From the NCBI GenBank assembly GCA_016845105.1, contig JAERTF010000152.1, forward strand, positions 1 to 58,025: DNA of 58,025 nucleotides. The letters are read 5' to 3'. The DNA comes from Bacteroidota bacterium. GTDB taxonomy: Bacteria > Bacteroidota > Bacteroidia > Bacteroidales > F082. A program made the translations under genes and the position numbers. Position 1 is the stretch's first letter. Each line of letters starts with the position of its first letter. Under the pieces are notes generated by a model. It had not been told where the DNA came from. It worked only from the letters and a program-made list of their open reading frames with translations, and ran no database searches. Positions 25,236 to 34,782 of this stretch are shown here, one piece after another.

Positions 25236-27758
25236 ATGAAGAAGGCAATTACAATATTAAGTATTTTAATTTTAATAACAGACTTATCCCTATTCTCGCA
25301 AATACAGACTAATATGTACTATAGAGGTGAAATGAATGCCTGGGGATCAACATCAATGACATTTAGGGATCTTGGAACTGATAGTTGGATTGTATCAATT
25401 CAGTCTGATGGAGATGATGGCACTTCTCAATTCAAATTCGATAACACTACCAATTGGAGTGGATCAAATTGGGGAAGAGGAAGTACTGTTAATATAAATA
25501 CTTACGACATATGGTATGGGAATGGCGCAGATGGTGATTTTAATGAAGCAGATACCAAGTATTACACTTTTACTATTAAGGATGTTGCTAGTGGAAACAC
25601 AAATGGACTTGTGATGGAAACAAGTGGAAATCCCATTTCAATTTCAAATGTAAGCCAAGTTGGTATAGCTAATGATGTATCTTTTTATGCATCAACAGCT
25701 ACTCAAACTGTAAACATAACATTGTCAGGACCAAAATCAAGTGAAGAGAAAGTATATGTAAGGTATTCAACTGATGGGTTTACAAATGATGGATGGGTTG
25801 AAGCATCAGGGTCAGGTACGTCATATTCAGCAAACATACCTACACAAAGTATTGGAGCCACAGTTGAATATTATGTATTAACAACCACTTTGACATCTAC
25901 CGGCAGTGGTGACTTAGATAATCATCCTGACCTGTGCACTATCAACTTCAACAATAATTCAGGATCAAACTACTCATATATTATTGGACGTGCAACAACA
26001 CAAGCTGGAGATTGGAATACAACATCAACATGGTTAGATGGAGCTGTTCCTTCGGGTAGTACTGATGATGTAATTATTACAAATGATGTTACAATTGATG
26101 AGGTTGGTGCTACAGATGCCGAATGTGACGATTTATCTATTGCCAGTGGTGCAACATTAACACTTGATAATTCTGGAGCAATCAAGCACACAATTCATGG
26201 AACGGTTGTAGTTTTTGGCAATACAGTAATTAGGGATGGTAGCTTCTTTGATATTACTAAAAAACTCAAGATAAAAACATCCGGTGATTTAGAAATACAA
26301 CCAGGTGGTGAATTAACTGTAGATGGTACAACATCAGTCGAAGGATCTGGAACTCTTACCATCCTATCAACCTCAAGCGGTACTGGATCTTTTATTCCAG
26401 TTGGAACAGTTACAGGAGACGTTACTGTACAACGTTACCTAACACAAGATAGATGGCATTATATCTCAGAACCTGTAAACGACACAAGAGTATTTAATGA
26501 GTTTCTAGGTCTAACAAGTGGGGCCAACAATGATCAATTTTATTGGTGGGACGAAGATGCAACTGGTTCCGGAACTTCTGGTACTGGCATTTGGTTTGAT
26601 ATATTAAATAGTCCAACGGGTATATCCTATACAGTTAATAGCTTTATTCCGGCTCAGGGTTATGCTATTAACTATTCTTCTTCTGAAAAAACTATTAGCT
26701 TTCTTGGAGCTCCATTTACGGAATCTAAAAACCTCACCATTACCCTAACCACTGGAAGTTCAGGTGAAGGATCAAATATGGTTGGAAATCCTTTTAGCTC
26801 CGACATTGCGATAAACAACCTTGCGGATGGAACGAATAATTTTATTGTTCAAAATGCGGCTGCAATGGACGATACTTATGGAGCAGTATATATTTGGAAT
26901 GAACAAGCAGGTTGGGATGGAAGCAGCATTGAGGACTATGATGAAATTACAATCGGTTCTGCAGCCTCGTTCCTACAACCTGGGCAAGCTTTTATGGTTG
27001 TGGCAGCAAGCAATACAAGTATTAATTTCAATACAAATATCCGCAAACATGGTGATGCAACTTTTAATAAAAACCATGCTAATTATAACGGGTCATATAT
27101 TGAACTTTTTGCTAAAAACTCACATAATCAAGGAAACAAAACTACTATCACCTTTATACCTGATATGACTATTGGTCTTGACCCTTCCTATGATGCAGGA
27201 AAACTTAAAGGCAATCCCAATCTGGCACTATATACCAGATTAGTAGAAGACATTGGGGTTGACTTTGGTACCCAGGCTCTTCCCGACAATAATATCCAAT
27301 CGTATATAATCCCTATTGGAATTGATGTTGCCGATCCTATCTCAATTGAATTTAACTTAAATCACAAGGCCATGGATCAATACCCAATATTCCTCGAAGA
27401 TAGACAGGAAAAGACATTTACAAACTTAAAGGAAGAATCCTATAGCACACTTGTTTCTCAAAGTGGCATAGGTAGATTTTTCTTGCACTTTAGAGATGTG
27501 ACTGATATTTATGAAAGCAATGATATCAACAACCTGAAAGCTTACTCAATTAATAATGACGTTGTTATTATCAATCCAGAGATGAAAAAAGGCCAAATAA
27601 ATATTGTTGACCTAGGTGGAAAACTAATATCATCTCGGATTCTGAATGGTGATTCTAAACAAGAAATATCCATTAATACAAATGCCGGTTTATATCTTGT
27701 TAATATTATTACAGATGAAGGAATCAATATATCTTATAAAGTAATTATCAGCAATTAG
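25236..27758 (+). CDS. Secreted multidomain protein sharing the amylase's N-terminal modules, with T9SS domain
   Basis: An 840-residue protein. A signal peptide (MKKAITILSILILITDLSLFSQ) is followed by a starch-module-like beta-sandwich (YYRGEMNAWGS) and an Ig-like module (VYVRYSTDGF...IPTQSIGATVEYYV). The same two modules, in the same order, open the neighbouring GH13 protein. Next are an adhesin-type module starting near WNTTSTWLDGAVP, a domain with GNPFSSDIAINN, and a C-terminal T9SS domain (QINIVDLGGKLISS...AGLYLVNI). No catalytic motif was found, so it is more likely a surface glucan-binding or adhesin protein. It has its own candidate promoter. Confidence 0.85.
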   Translation: MKKAITILSILILITDLSLFSQIQTNMYYRGEMNAWGSTSMTFRDLGTDSWIVSIQSDGDDGTSQFKFDNTTNWSGSNWGRGSTVNINTYDIWYGNGADGDFNEADTKYYTFTIKDVASGNTNGLVMETSGNPISISNVSQVGIANDVSFYASTATQTVNITLSGPKSSEEKVYVRYSTDGFTNDGWVEASGSGTSYSANIPTQSIGATVEYYVLTTTLTSTGSGDLDNHPDLCTINFNNNSGSNYSYIIGRATTQAGDWNTTSTWLDGAVPSGSTDDVIITNDVTIDEVGATDAECDDLSIASGATLTLDNSGAIKHTIHGTVVVFGNTVIRDGSFFDITKKLKIKTSGDLEIQPGGELTVDGTTSVEGSGTLTILSTSSGTGSFIPVGTVTGDVTVQRYLTQDRWHYISEPVNDTRVFNEFLGLTSGANNDQFYWWDEDATGSGTSGTGIWFDILNSPTGISYTVNSFIPAQGYAINYSSSEKTISFLGAPFTESKNLTITLTTGSSGEGSNMVGNPFSSDIAINNLADGTNNFIVQNAAAMDDTYGAVYIWNEQAGWDGSSIEDYDEITIGSAASFLQPGQAFMVVAASNTSINFNTNIRKHGDATFNKNHANYNGSYIELFAKNSHNQGNKTTITFIPDMTIGLDPSYDAGKLKGNPNLALYTRLVEDIGVDFGTQALPDNNIQSYIIPIGIDVADPISIEFNLNHKAMDQYPIFLEDRQEKTFTNLKEESYSTLVSQSGIGRFFLHFRDVTDIYESNDINNLKAYSINNDVVIINPEMKKGQINIVDLGGKLISSRILNGDSKQEISINTNAGLYLVNIITDEGINISYKVIISN

Positions 27759-27781
27759 TAAACTGGGAAAAACACACTATC

Positions 27782-28006
27782 ATGAAAAAGATATCAATTA
27801 TATTAGCAGCAGTACTAGGACTTACCATTAGCTCAGCAACGTATGCACAGGCACCTCCTCCTCCTCCTCCTGATCATGGATCAACCGGCAACCAAAATGG
27901 TGGTAATGCACCAATTGGAAGTGGTTTATTAATATTATTAGGGCTTGGAGCCGCATATGGTGGAAAAAAACTATACGATGCCAGGAAAGAGACTCTTGAG
28001 GAATAG
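27782..28006 (+). CDS. Small secreted protein with C-terminal sorting-like tail
   Basis: A 74-residue protein. Its signal peptide (MKKISIILAAVLGLTISSATYAQ) is followed by six prolines and a Gly/Asn-rich linker. The C terminus has a conserved-looking tail: NAPIGSG, the hydrophobic run LLILLGLGAAYG, then KKLYDARK. The pattern of Pro-Ile plus hydrophobic helix plus basic end matches small Bacteroidota proteins annotated with a PID-CTERM-like sorting signal, although the Asp is Gly here. It is 23 bp after the T9SS gene and is followed by a terminator. The function is unknown. Confidence 0.75.
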   Translation: MKKISIILAAVLGLTISSATYAQAPPPPPPDHGSTGNQNGGNAPIGSGLLILLGLGAAYGGKKLYDARKETLEE

Positions 28007-28071
28007 CTCTGCCTGTTATTCATGATTTCATTTGATTCTTGTTTGTTACTTGAATCAATAATATTGTTCGC

Positions 28072-28125
28072 AATCCCATTTAACTATCAAAGGAATATTG
28101 CTTTGTGGTTATATGGGATTTTTTT
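28072..28125 (+). terminator. Rho-independent terminator candidate
   Basis: AATCCCAT (28072-28079) pairs perfectly with ATGGGATT (28113-28120), followed directly by a run of T. The loop is long (33 bases), so the stem may be extended by weaker pairs. It lies 65 bp after the small secreted-protein gene, in the 340-bp gap 28007-28346. That gap otherwise holds only the promoter at 28266-28296. Confidence 0.6.
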
Positions 28126-28265
28126 GTCAAACCACTATCAGCATTTAACAAAGTGCTATATACATCTGTCTTTCTAATATGCAAAATAAGCATTCCAATT
28201 ATCTTTACAATTCCTTCGAGTAGTTACTTGCATATAAATTTCATAAAACAAACTCGCCCAATTAC

Positions 28266-28296
28266 TTGAAATAGCAATAGTTAATACTTATCTTTG
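28266..28296 (+). promoter_or_regulatory. Bacteroidota-type promoter for the FN3/LamG protein gene
   Basis: TTG at 28266-28268 and a perfect TAnnTTTG box, TATCTTTG, at 28289-28296 are separated by 20 bases. It is the best promoter match in the window, 50 bp before the ATG at 28347. Confidence 0.65.
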
Positions 28297-28346
28297 AAGC
28301 AACTATCAGATTTAAGATTGCTTAACCTTAACTATAACTAAGAATA

Positions 28347-29429
28347 ATGAAAAAGCTATTACTATTCCTTCATGTTTTTCTAATGTTATCATCAAATTCA
28401 TTTTGCCAATATGTTGGCTATGCTCATCAAGCATGTGGGGATATACATATTGATGCATGGTGGCTTACAAAAGGAGGATGGACCTCTGAAACGAAGGATT
28501 GTCTTGAAGGAGATATTAATATGACCCAAGGCATTGGTGTATATACTATTCATAAAGAGCATAATATGTCTGATGGAGAATGGACAATAATTCCTGCATC
28601 AGGATATGTTGCCAATCCATCCTCTGGTGTACTTGATGGACCTTTTACAATATCAACATCACCAACAGTTACAACATCAACTATTTCATCAATAGATGAT
28701 ATATCTGCATCCTCAGGTGGGAATGTTACCAGCGATGGTTATTCAACAATTACAGCACGTGGAGTTTGCTGGAGTACAAGTACAAATCCAACAATTGCTA
28801 ATAGTAATACTACTGAAACAGGCACTACAGGTGCTTTTACTTCAGAACTATCAGGATTATGTTCAAATACAACTTACTATGTAAGAGCATATGCCACTAA
28901 TAGTGTTGGAACAAGCTATGGTGATAACAATAGTTTTACAACGAATATATCAACAGCTGGCAATGCACTAGATTTTGATGGAGTTGATGATTATATTGAT
29001 GTTGGTATTGGACCCACAAGTATTAAAACAGTTGAATTCTGGGTAAATCCCTCATCTACCACAGAGTACTATATCGACCTAAATGGAACCGAATATATAT
29101 CATCAAGCACGGGTACCATCTCCGCTTCTGGATTCACTTCACCAACTATCAGGGTAAACGGAGTTGAAAGCACAACAATTGTATCGGGAAGTTGGCAACA
29201 TATTTCAATTACAACATCCACAGGTATTAATGCAACTGATTTGGATATTGGCAGAGTAGAAACTCAGGAAGAATTTGAAGGTAAAATTGATGAAGTAAGA
29301 CTGTGGGATGATGTAAGAACTGTAACAGAAATTATTTCCAACATGTGTAAAACTCTTAAAGGTAGTGAATCAAACCTTGTAGCCTACTACCGTAGAATGA
29401 GTCAAGTGGTACGGAACTATCTAATATAA
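28347..29429 (+). CDS. Secreted FN3/LamG protein, N-terminal part of a frameshifted gene
   Basis: The frame gives 360 residues: signal peptide (MKKLLLFLHVFLMLSSNSFC), a short cysteine-containing domain, a fibronectin-III-like module (PTVTTSTISSIDDISASSGG ... YYVRAYATNSVGTSYG), and a LamG/concanavalin-like module (LDFDGVDDYIDVG ... GKIDEVRLWDDVRT). After VAYYR the reading becomes unnatural (RMSQVVRNYLI) and stops. In the -1 frame the sequence continues as NESSGTELSNITGNGYSGTL straight into the next open frame. This is thus one gene with a missing base near 29391-29400, either a true mutation or a sequencing error. Confidence 0.8.
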   Translation: MKKLLLFLHVFLMLSSNSFCQYVGYAHQACGDIHIDAWWLTKGGWTSETKDCLEGDINMTQGIGVYTIHKEHNMSDGEWTIIPASGYVANPSSGVLDGPFTISTSPTVTTSTISSIDDISASSGGNVTSDGYSTITARGVCWSTSTNPTIANSNTTETGTTGAFTSELSGLCSNTTYYVRAYATNSVGTSYGDNNSFTTNISTAGNALDFDGVDDYIDVGIGPTSIKTVEFWVNPSSTTEYYIDLNGTEYISSSTGTISASGFTSPTIRVNGVESTTIVSGSWQHISITTSTGINATDLDIGRVETQEEFEGKIDEVRLWDDVRTVTEIISNMCKTLKGSESNLVAYYRRMSQVVRNYLI

Positions 29430-29461
29430 CAGGTAATGGATACTCAGGAACATTAACAAAT

Positions 29462-31222
29462 ATGGATGATCCTGGCGACTGGGTTAGCTCAACAGCATTC
29501 AACACATGGTTAAATGTTGCAAATACATCCTGGACGACAACCACAAATTGGTCGGCAGGTAGCGTACCTACATTAAACGACAACGTAGGAATTCCGGATT
29601 ATGGTAGCAGTCATCCTGCAATTACAACCACCATAACCTGTAACAATCTCGTAATTGAAGAAGGCGTTTCATTAACCTTCGATTATAATGGTTCACATAC
29701 AATACATGGTAATGTGTATAATATTGGCACTACAAACCTAAATGCAAATACAAACCTAACCATAACAGGTACACTTTATATGCTTCACAACTCAATATTT
29801 AACATTAAACCAAAAGCAGCTTTAACAGTTGATACTGATTTATATACTTCAATATGGGGACTTACAGGGACATTAACCCTCGAAAGTACAACAGATGGAA
29901 CCGGATCTCTAATTGTTGAAGGTTCTACCACAGGAAATGTGGCTGTTAAAAGATACATTAGTGGTCATAATGATGTTACATCCTCAGGTTGGCACCTAAT
30001 ATCTTCACCAGTCCAAAACCAAAATATCAGCACTAATTTTGTAAATGTAAATGCAACACCAATTAGCTCTTCTGTTGATTTCTATCGTTGGCAGGAAACC
30101 GAAGGACTTTGGATAAACATAAAAGCCGAAAATGGTAATTACAATCAGGGTAGTACTGCATTAAACTTTTCGAATGATGCAAATCCACAATTTGAAGCAG
30201 GTATGGGTTATCTAATTTCATACCAATCAACTCAAACTAGTACTTTTGACAATTCACTACTATCATCCAATGTAAATATTACCGGACTTACTAATACCGA
30301 TGGTAAAAATTATAATGGTTGGCATTTGCTGGGTAACCCATTCACAAGTGCGTTAGATTTTAACACAGGCTCATGGAACAAAGATGAGAGCATTGGAACA
30401 TATGCCCAGGTTTGGAACGAATCATCTGCCAGTTATAAAGTACTCAGAGGTGAACAGCACATTCCTTCTATGAATGGTTTTATGGTATATACCTCTGCAA
30501 ATGGTGGATCATTAACTATTCCGCGTGATGCACAAGTGCATAGTGACAGTAATTGGTATAAATCTAATGAAGACACAAGTATTATTATTACAGTATCTGA
30601 TATGGAAACTGGTTTCTATCAGGAAACCATAATCAATTCAGATCCAAACTCTACGAATAATTTTGATCATGAATTTGACTCATACTTTATAGCTGGATTT
30701 GCTCCCCAGTTTTATTCCTTTCTAAATAATAATTTTTATGCACTTAATTGTATACCTATTATTGATGAAAGTACAATAATACCACTAGGGTTTAGGAAAA
30801 ATAATTCTAACAGTTTTAAACTTAAATTAACCCATAGTGATATTAATTACGACTTGTACATTAAGGATTTAAAGCTTAACACTTTGCATTCACTATCTTT
30901 TCACGATTCATACATATTTTCATCTGAAAATAATGATAGTCCCAATAGATTTGAGTTACTTTTCAGACCCGTATCAATCGATGAAGAAAAAGATCCAAAA
31001 GTATCTGTATGGTGTTATGGAACTGATATTAAGGTATTAAATCAAAGAACCGAATCTATAGAGGTTAATATTTGTAATATTCTCGGTCAAACAATTTATA
31101 AGCAGATTGCAACTAGTGGTAATAACAACATTGATGTAAAGAATCATAAGGGAATTGCATTTGTAACTATTACCAATACTGATAACCTGATACTCCTCAG
31201 CAAGAAAATAATTATCCAGTAG
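29462..31222 (+). CDS. T9SS-exported protein, C-terminal part of the frameshifted gene
   Basis: The frame starts at an internal ATG (586 residues) but can be extended back to 29396, where the end of the LamG module lies. Its modules match those of the neighbouring T9SS proteins: SWTTTTNWSAGSVPTLND, a WHLISSPVQNQ segment, HLLGNPFTSALDFNTGSW, and a C-terminal T9SS domain (SIEVNICNILGQTIYKQ). With the upstream part it would make a single protein of about 958 residues, so this frame alone has no signal peptide and would not be exported. The ATG at 29462 is not a credible native start. Confidence 0.8.
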   Translation: MDDPGDWVSSTAFNTWLNVANTSWTTTTNWSAGSVPTLNDNVGIPDYGSSHPAITTTITCNNLVIEEGVSLTFDYNGSHTIHGNVYNIGTTNLNANTNLTITGTLYMLHNSIFNIKPKAALTVDTDLYTSIWGLTGTLTLESTTDGTGSLIVEGSTTGNVAVKRYISGHNDVTSSGWHLISSPVQNQNISTNFVNVNATPISSSVDFYRWQETEGLWINIKAENGNYNQGSTALNFSNDANPQFEAGMGYLISYQSTQTSTFDNSLLSSNVNITGLTNTDGKNYNGWHLLGNPFTSALDFNTGSWNKDESIGTYAQVWNESSASYKVLRGEQHIPSMNGFMVYTSANGGSLTIPRDAQVHSDSNWYKSNEDTSIIITVSDMETGFYQETIINSDPNSTNNFDHEFDSYFIAGFAPQFYSFLNNNFYALNCIPIIDESTIIPLGFRKNNSNSFKLKLTHSDINYDLYIKDLKLNTLHSLSFHDSYIFSSENNDSPNRFELLFRPVSIDEEKDPKVSVWCYGTDIKVLNQRTESIEVNICNILGQTIYKQIATSGNNNIDVKNHKGIAFVTITNTDNLILLSKKIIIQ

Positions 31223-31268
31223 GCACTGCGTCAAATACTGTAAATAGTCTATTTTTGAAGAAAAAACA

Positions 31269-32747
31269 ATGTTCGTCAAGAAGATTATCATTTTAATATT
31301 CTTTTACTTTTTTTCGATCTTAACCACTTTTTCACAATACAAAGTCACTCCCAATTGTCTCAATACATGGGATGCAATAATCGATCTTCGTTTTGAGGAT
31401 GCTGATTCGTTAATTGAAAATGAGTTGGCAACCAACCCTACTAATTATTATGCCCATTACTTGGCTCAAACAGCCGATGCTTTCCAATTTATGATAGATA
31501 TGTCGGATAGCACCTACAAAGAAATCATAGATAAGTATGAAACACGAATGGAGCTTCTTGACGGAGAAGATGAAGAGTCACCTTATTATTTAGCATGCAG
31601 AGCAGAGCTACAACTCCAGATGGGCATGTTTAATATAATATATGGAGACAGGCTAACAGGATTGCGTAAGGCATATGGAGCTTACAAAAAAACATATAAA
31701 AATATTGATAAATATCCCGATTTTAATCAAAGCTACAAACTTGATGGCATTTTTAATGTAGCCATATCCAATATGCCACCATTTGTTAACTGGGCAATTA
31801 CTTCTTTTGGAGTATCAGGCAGCTATGATAAGGGATACGAAATACTGAGGAACTATTTTATAAATTGCAAACATACCAATGGGCTTGGCACTGAAGCAGC
31901 TCTATATAACATTCTTGCCTTTAAATTAAACAAGGATCCTTATGGTGCATACACCTTTATAAATTCGCTTGATTCCAATTATTTTAAGTATAATTTATTA
32001 AAGTATTTCAAGGCTAATGTTGCATATCGCACAGGCAAAAACGAAGAGGCACTTGAAGAATTATCAACTTTTAAGAGAGATGATTTGGAATTCAATGGCT
32101 ACAACTATCTCTTAGGGAAGATCTTGCTCAGGAAACTGGATAGCAATTCAATACATCACTTGAAGAAGTTTCTTAAAAATCAAAAAGAGAAACAATATCA
32201 TAAGGAGATAAACTATGCAATCGCAATGGCCTACCTTATAGCTGGAAATATTAAACAAACTAAACACCATAGATTGCTGGCATGTGAAACTGGAAATGAA
32301 ATAACCGAGCGTGATCGTGAAGCAATGTGTGATTGTAATTTGGATTATTTTCCTGATAAAAACTTGGTAAAGGCCAAACTTTTATTGGATGGTGGTTACT
32401 TAAATAAAGCTAACTTATATCTTGAGATGTTTAATTCCGTTCAACATGACAAAAGTGATAACTCCCCTTATTATCTTGAATACCTTCTGCTTAAAGGAAG
32501 ACTCGAATTCCGAAGAGGAAATACCAATGAGGCCGTATCTTTAATGAGCAAGGTTATTACATATGGGGAAAATGTAGACTACTATTTTGCATCAGAAGCT
32601 GCCTTGTATCTTGGATATATTTATGAAAAATCATATCCCCAAAAGGCTGTCACATATTTCAATTTAGCTCGAGAACTTTATCAATCTGGTTTTTATGAAT
32701 ACATAGATGAAATATCAAAAAAGAAAATCAAAAGTTTAAGCACCTAA
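31269..32747 (+). CDS. Secreted TPR-like repeat protein of unknown function
   Basis: A 492-residue protein with a strong signal peptide (MFVKKIIILIFFYFFSILTTFSQ) and an all-helical body with tetratricopeptide-like pairs. Examples are YAHYLAQTADAFQFMI near the start and YYFASEAALYLGYIYEKSYPQKAVTYF near the end. There is no T9SS domain and no lipobox cysteine. It is likely periplasmic, possibly a scaffold for an envelope complex. It is 46 bp after the frameshifted T9SS gene on the same strand, and its stop overlaps by 4 bp the stop of the opposite-strand ABC-F gene. Confidence 0.72.
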   Translation: MFVKKIIILIFFYFFSILTTFSQYKVTPNCLNTWDAIIDLRFEDADSLIENELATNPTNYYAHYLAQTADAFQFMIDMSDSTYKEIIDKYETRMELLDGEDEESPYYLACRAELQLQMGMFNIIYGDRLTGLRKAYGAYKKTYKNIDKYPDFNQSYKLDGIFNVAISNMPPFVNWAITSFGVSGSYDKGYEILRNYFINCKHTNGLGTEAALYNILAFKLNKDPYGAYTFINSLDSNYFKYNLLKYFKANVAYRTGKNEEALEELSTFKRDDLEFNGYNYLLGKILLRKLDSNSIHHLKKFLKNQKEKQYHKEINYAIAMAYLIAGNIKQTKHHRLLACETGNEITERDREAMCDCNLDYFPDKNLVKAKLLLDGGYLNKANLYLEMFNSVQHDKSDNSPYYLEYLLLKGRLEFRRGNTNEAVSLMSKVITYGENVDYYFASEAALYLGYIYEKSYPQKAVTYFNLARELYQSGFYEYIDEISKKKIKSLST

Positions 32748-34630
32748 CTCATATACTCATCCAACTCCATCCACCGCATAGTTTTATTGTCAATTAACTC
32801 AATTAACTCCCCTACCCTTGTAGACATTTTTTCAAGCTCCTCATAATCAGCCTCCCCAGAACCAAGCTTTTCTTCCAAATCAACTTTCTCTTTTTCAAGG
32901 CTTTCAATATCGTTCATTAATAATTCATATTCTTTTTTCTCATGGAAGGTAAGCTTAGTTTTTTTACCAGGCTGTTTAACAATCTTTTTAACCTCCTTAT
33001 TATCAGATAATTTTGCTCTTTCAACACGGTCCTTTTCATCCTTAAGAAACTTGTATTCAGTATAATTACTATGATAGTCTTTGATTTTACCATCGCCTTC
33101 AAACACAAATAAGTGATCAACGAGTTTATCTAAAAAATATCGATCATGTGAAACCAAAATTAAACACCCTTTAAATCCTTCGAGGAATTCCTCCAGTTTA
33201 TTCAAAGTAATCAGATCCAGATCATTGGTTGGTTCATCAAGAATTAAAAAATTTGGATTACGTACCAATACTGTTAATAAATAAAGTCGTCTACGTTCGC
33301 CTCCACTCAATTTTGATACATAATCATTTTGCACCTTTGGAGGAAACATAAAATGTTGTAAAAACTGGGAGGCTGTTAAACTATTTCCTTTACCGGTGGG
33401 TATAATTTCAGCAATCTCTTTCACTACTTCAAGCACAGTTTGGGATTCATTTATTGTAATTCCTTCCTGCTTATAATAGCCATATACAATTGTTTCACCA
33501 GAAATAATATTTCCCTTATCAGGTTGTTGATCCTGTATTATTAAGTTTAAAAAACTTGATTTACCGGCTCCATTTTTCCCAACAAAACCAATCCTTTCTC
33601 CTTTTTTAAACATGTAATCAAATCCATCGAGTATTATTGTATCACCATAACGTTTACTAACATTATCCATTTCCAGGATTTTACCCCCAACTCTCGACAT
33701 TTGAACACCCAATTTAAGTTCATCTTGCACAACACCACTATTGGCTTTGTCCTTTGTTCTATGAAAACTATCTATACGTGCTTTGGATTTTGTAGTTCGG
33801 GCTTTTGGCATCCTTCTAATCCAATCAAGTTCCTTCTTCATTAGCTTTTTAGCCTTGTCAATCTCAACTCGACTAACTTCTTCCCGCTCTGATTTTTTCT
33901 CAAGATAATAACTATAGTTACCCTTGTGATAATATAGTTTACCCTCACTAATTTCGATTATATGATTACAAATTCTATCCAAAAAATATCGATCATGTGT
34001 TACCATCAACAAAGTTATGGCAGTGTTTTGCAAATGTTTCTCAAGCCATTCAATCATATCAATATCCAAGTGATTTGTGGGCTCGTCAAGCAAAAGAATA
34101 TCAGGGTTATCAAGTAATGCCAAAGCCAGAGATAGTCTCTTTATTTGACCACCTGATAAAGTTCCTATTTTTTGGTCAAGATTAACAATATTAAACCTTT
34201 CCAGTATTTGTTTCAATCGTCTTTCATAATCCCAGGCATTACTAATATCCATCTGAGCAGTTGCTTCTTCGAGCAAACGTTGGTTTTCATTTGAGTTACT
34301 TGTCGACTGCCTTAATACAGCATTTTCATAGTCGTTAATAACCTCAACCAAACCAGTATCAGCAGAGTTTATTACCTCAAGTACAGTCAAGTCCTCATCA
34401 TAGTTAGGCTCCTGTGAAAGCATTGATATATTAATTTCCGATCTGGTTGAAACAGTTCCTGTATCACTAACTTCACTCCCTGTTAGTATTTTTAGCAAAG
34501 TGGATTTACCGGTTCCATTATTTGCAACCAGAGCAACCTTGTCTCCTTTGTTTAAACCAAAACTTATGTTCTCGAATAAAGTTTTTTCACCATAACTTTT
34601 CGAGATATTTTCAACTGATAAATAATTCAT
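32744..34630 (-). CDS. ABC-F family ATPase (Uup-like)
   Basis: A 628-residue soluble protein with two ABC domains and no membrane helices. Domain 1 has Walker A NNGTGKST (37-44), signature LSGGQIKRLSLALALL and Walker B LLLDEPTNHLD. Domain 2 has GKNGAGKSS, LSGGERRRLYLL and LILDEPTNDLD. A linker rich in charged helices joins them, and a C-terminal coiled coil (about 560-620) follows, as in Uup. ABC-F proteins act on the ribosome or on DNA intermediates and do not transport. A -7 box on the - strand stands just upstream. The subfamily call (Uup rather than EttA) rests on the C-terminal coiled coil. Confidence 0.92.
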   Translation of the reverse strand: MNYLSVENISKSYGEKTLFENISFGLNKGDKVALVANNGTGKSTLLKILTGSEVSDTGTVSTRSEINISMLSQEPNYDEDLTVLEVINSADTGLVEVINDYENAVLRQSTSNSNENQRLLEEATAQMDISNAWDYERRLKQILERFNIVNLDQKIGTLSGGQIKRLSLALALLDNPDILLLDEPTNHLDIDMIEWLEKHLQNTAITLLMVTHDRYFLDRICNHIIEISEGKLYYHKGNYSYYLEKKSEREEVSRVEIDKAKKLMKKELDWIRRMPKARTTKSKARIDSFHRTKDKANSGVVQDELKLGVQMSRVGGKILEMDNVSKRYGDTIILDGFDYMFKKGERIGFVGKNGAGKSSFLNLIIQDQQPDKGNIISGETIVYGYYKQEGITINESQTVLEVVKEIAEIIPTGKGNSLTASQFLQHFMFPPKVQNDYVSKLSGGERRRLYLLTVLVRNPNFLILDEPTNDLDLITLNKLEEFLEGFKGCLILVSHDRYFLDKLVDHLFVFEGDGKIKDYHSNYTEYKFLKDEKDRVERAKLSDNKEVKKIVKQPGKKTKLTFHEKKEYELLMNDIESLEKEKVDLEEKLGSGEADYEELEKMSTRVGELIELIDNKTMRWMELDEYMS

Positions 34631-34657
34631 TAATAATCGTTGTTAAGTAGTGCAATG

Positions 34658-34665
34658 CAAAAGTA
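34658..34665 (-). promoter_or_regulatory. -7 promoter box for the ABC-F gene
   Basis: On the - strand the sequence reads TACTTTTG, a perfect TAnnTTTG, 27 bp before the start codon of the ABC-F gene. No clear -33 TTG was found at the right spacing. Confidence 0.5.
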
Positions 34666-34754
34666 GACTATTTAAGATTGTGGAAAATGAGTCAGGAGTA
34701 AGATTGAAATTTTGATAAACTAAATCCAACAATATCAAATAAACAATAATATAC

Positions 34755-34762
34755 TAATTTTG
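34755..34762 (+). promoter_or_regulatory. -7 promoter box for rimM
   Basis: TAATTTTG matches TAnnTTTG and lies 20 bp before the rimM ATG, in the 152-bp gap between the divergent ABC-F and rimM genes. A -33 element was not clear. Confidence 0.5.
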
Positions 34763-34782
34763 CATGCTAAATCAAGTTTGAA

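Noticed and set aside
29390..29430. Programmed -1 ribosomal frameshift
   Set aside because: There is no X XXY YYZ slippery site and no stable downstream structure; a missing base is simpler.
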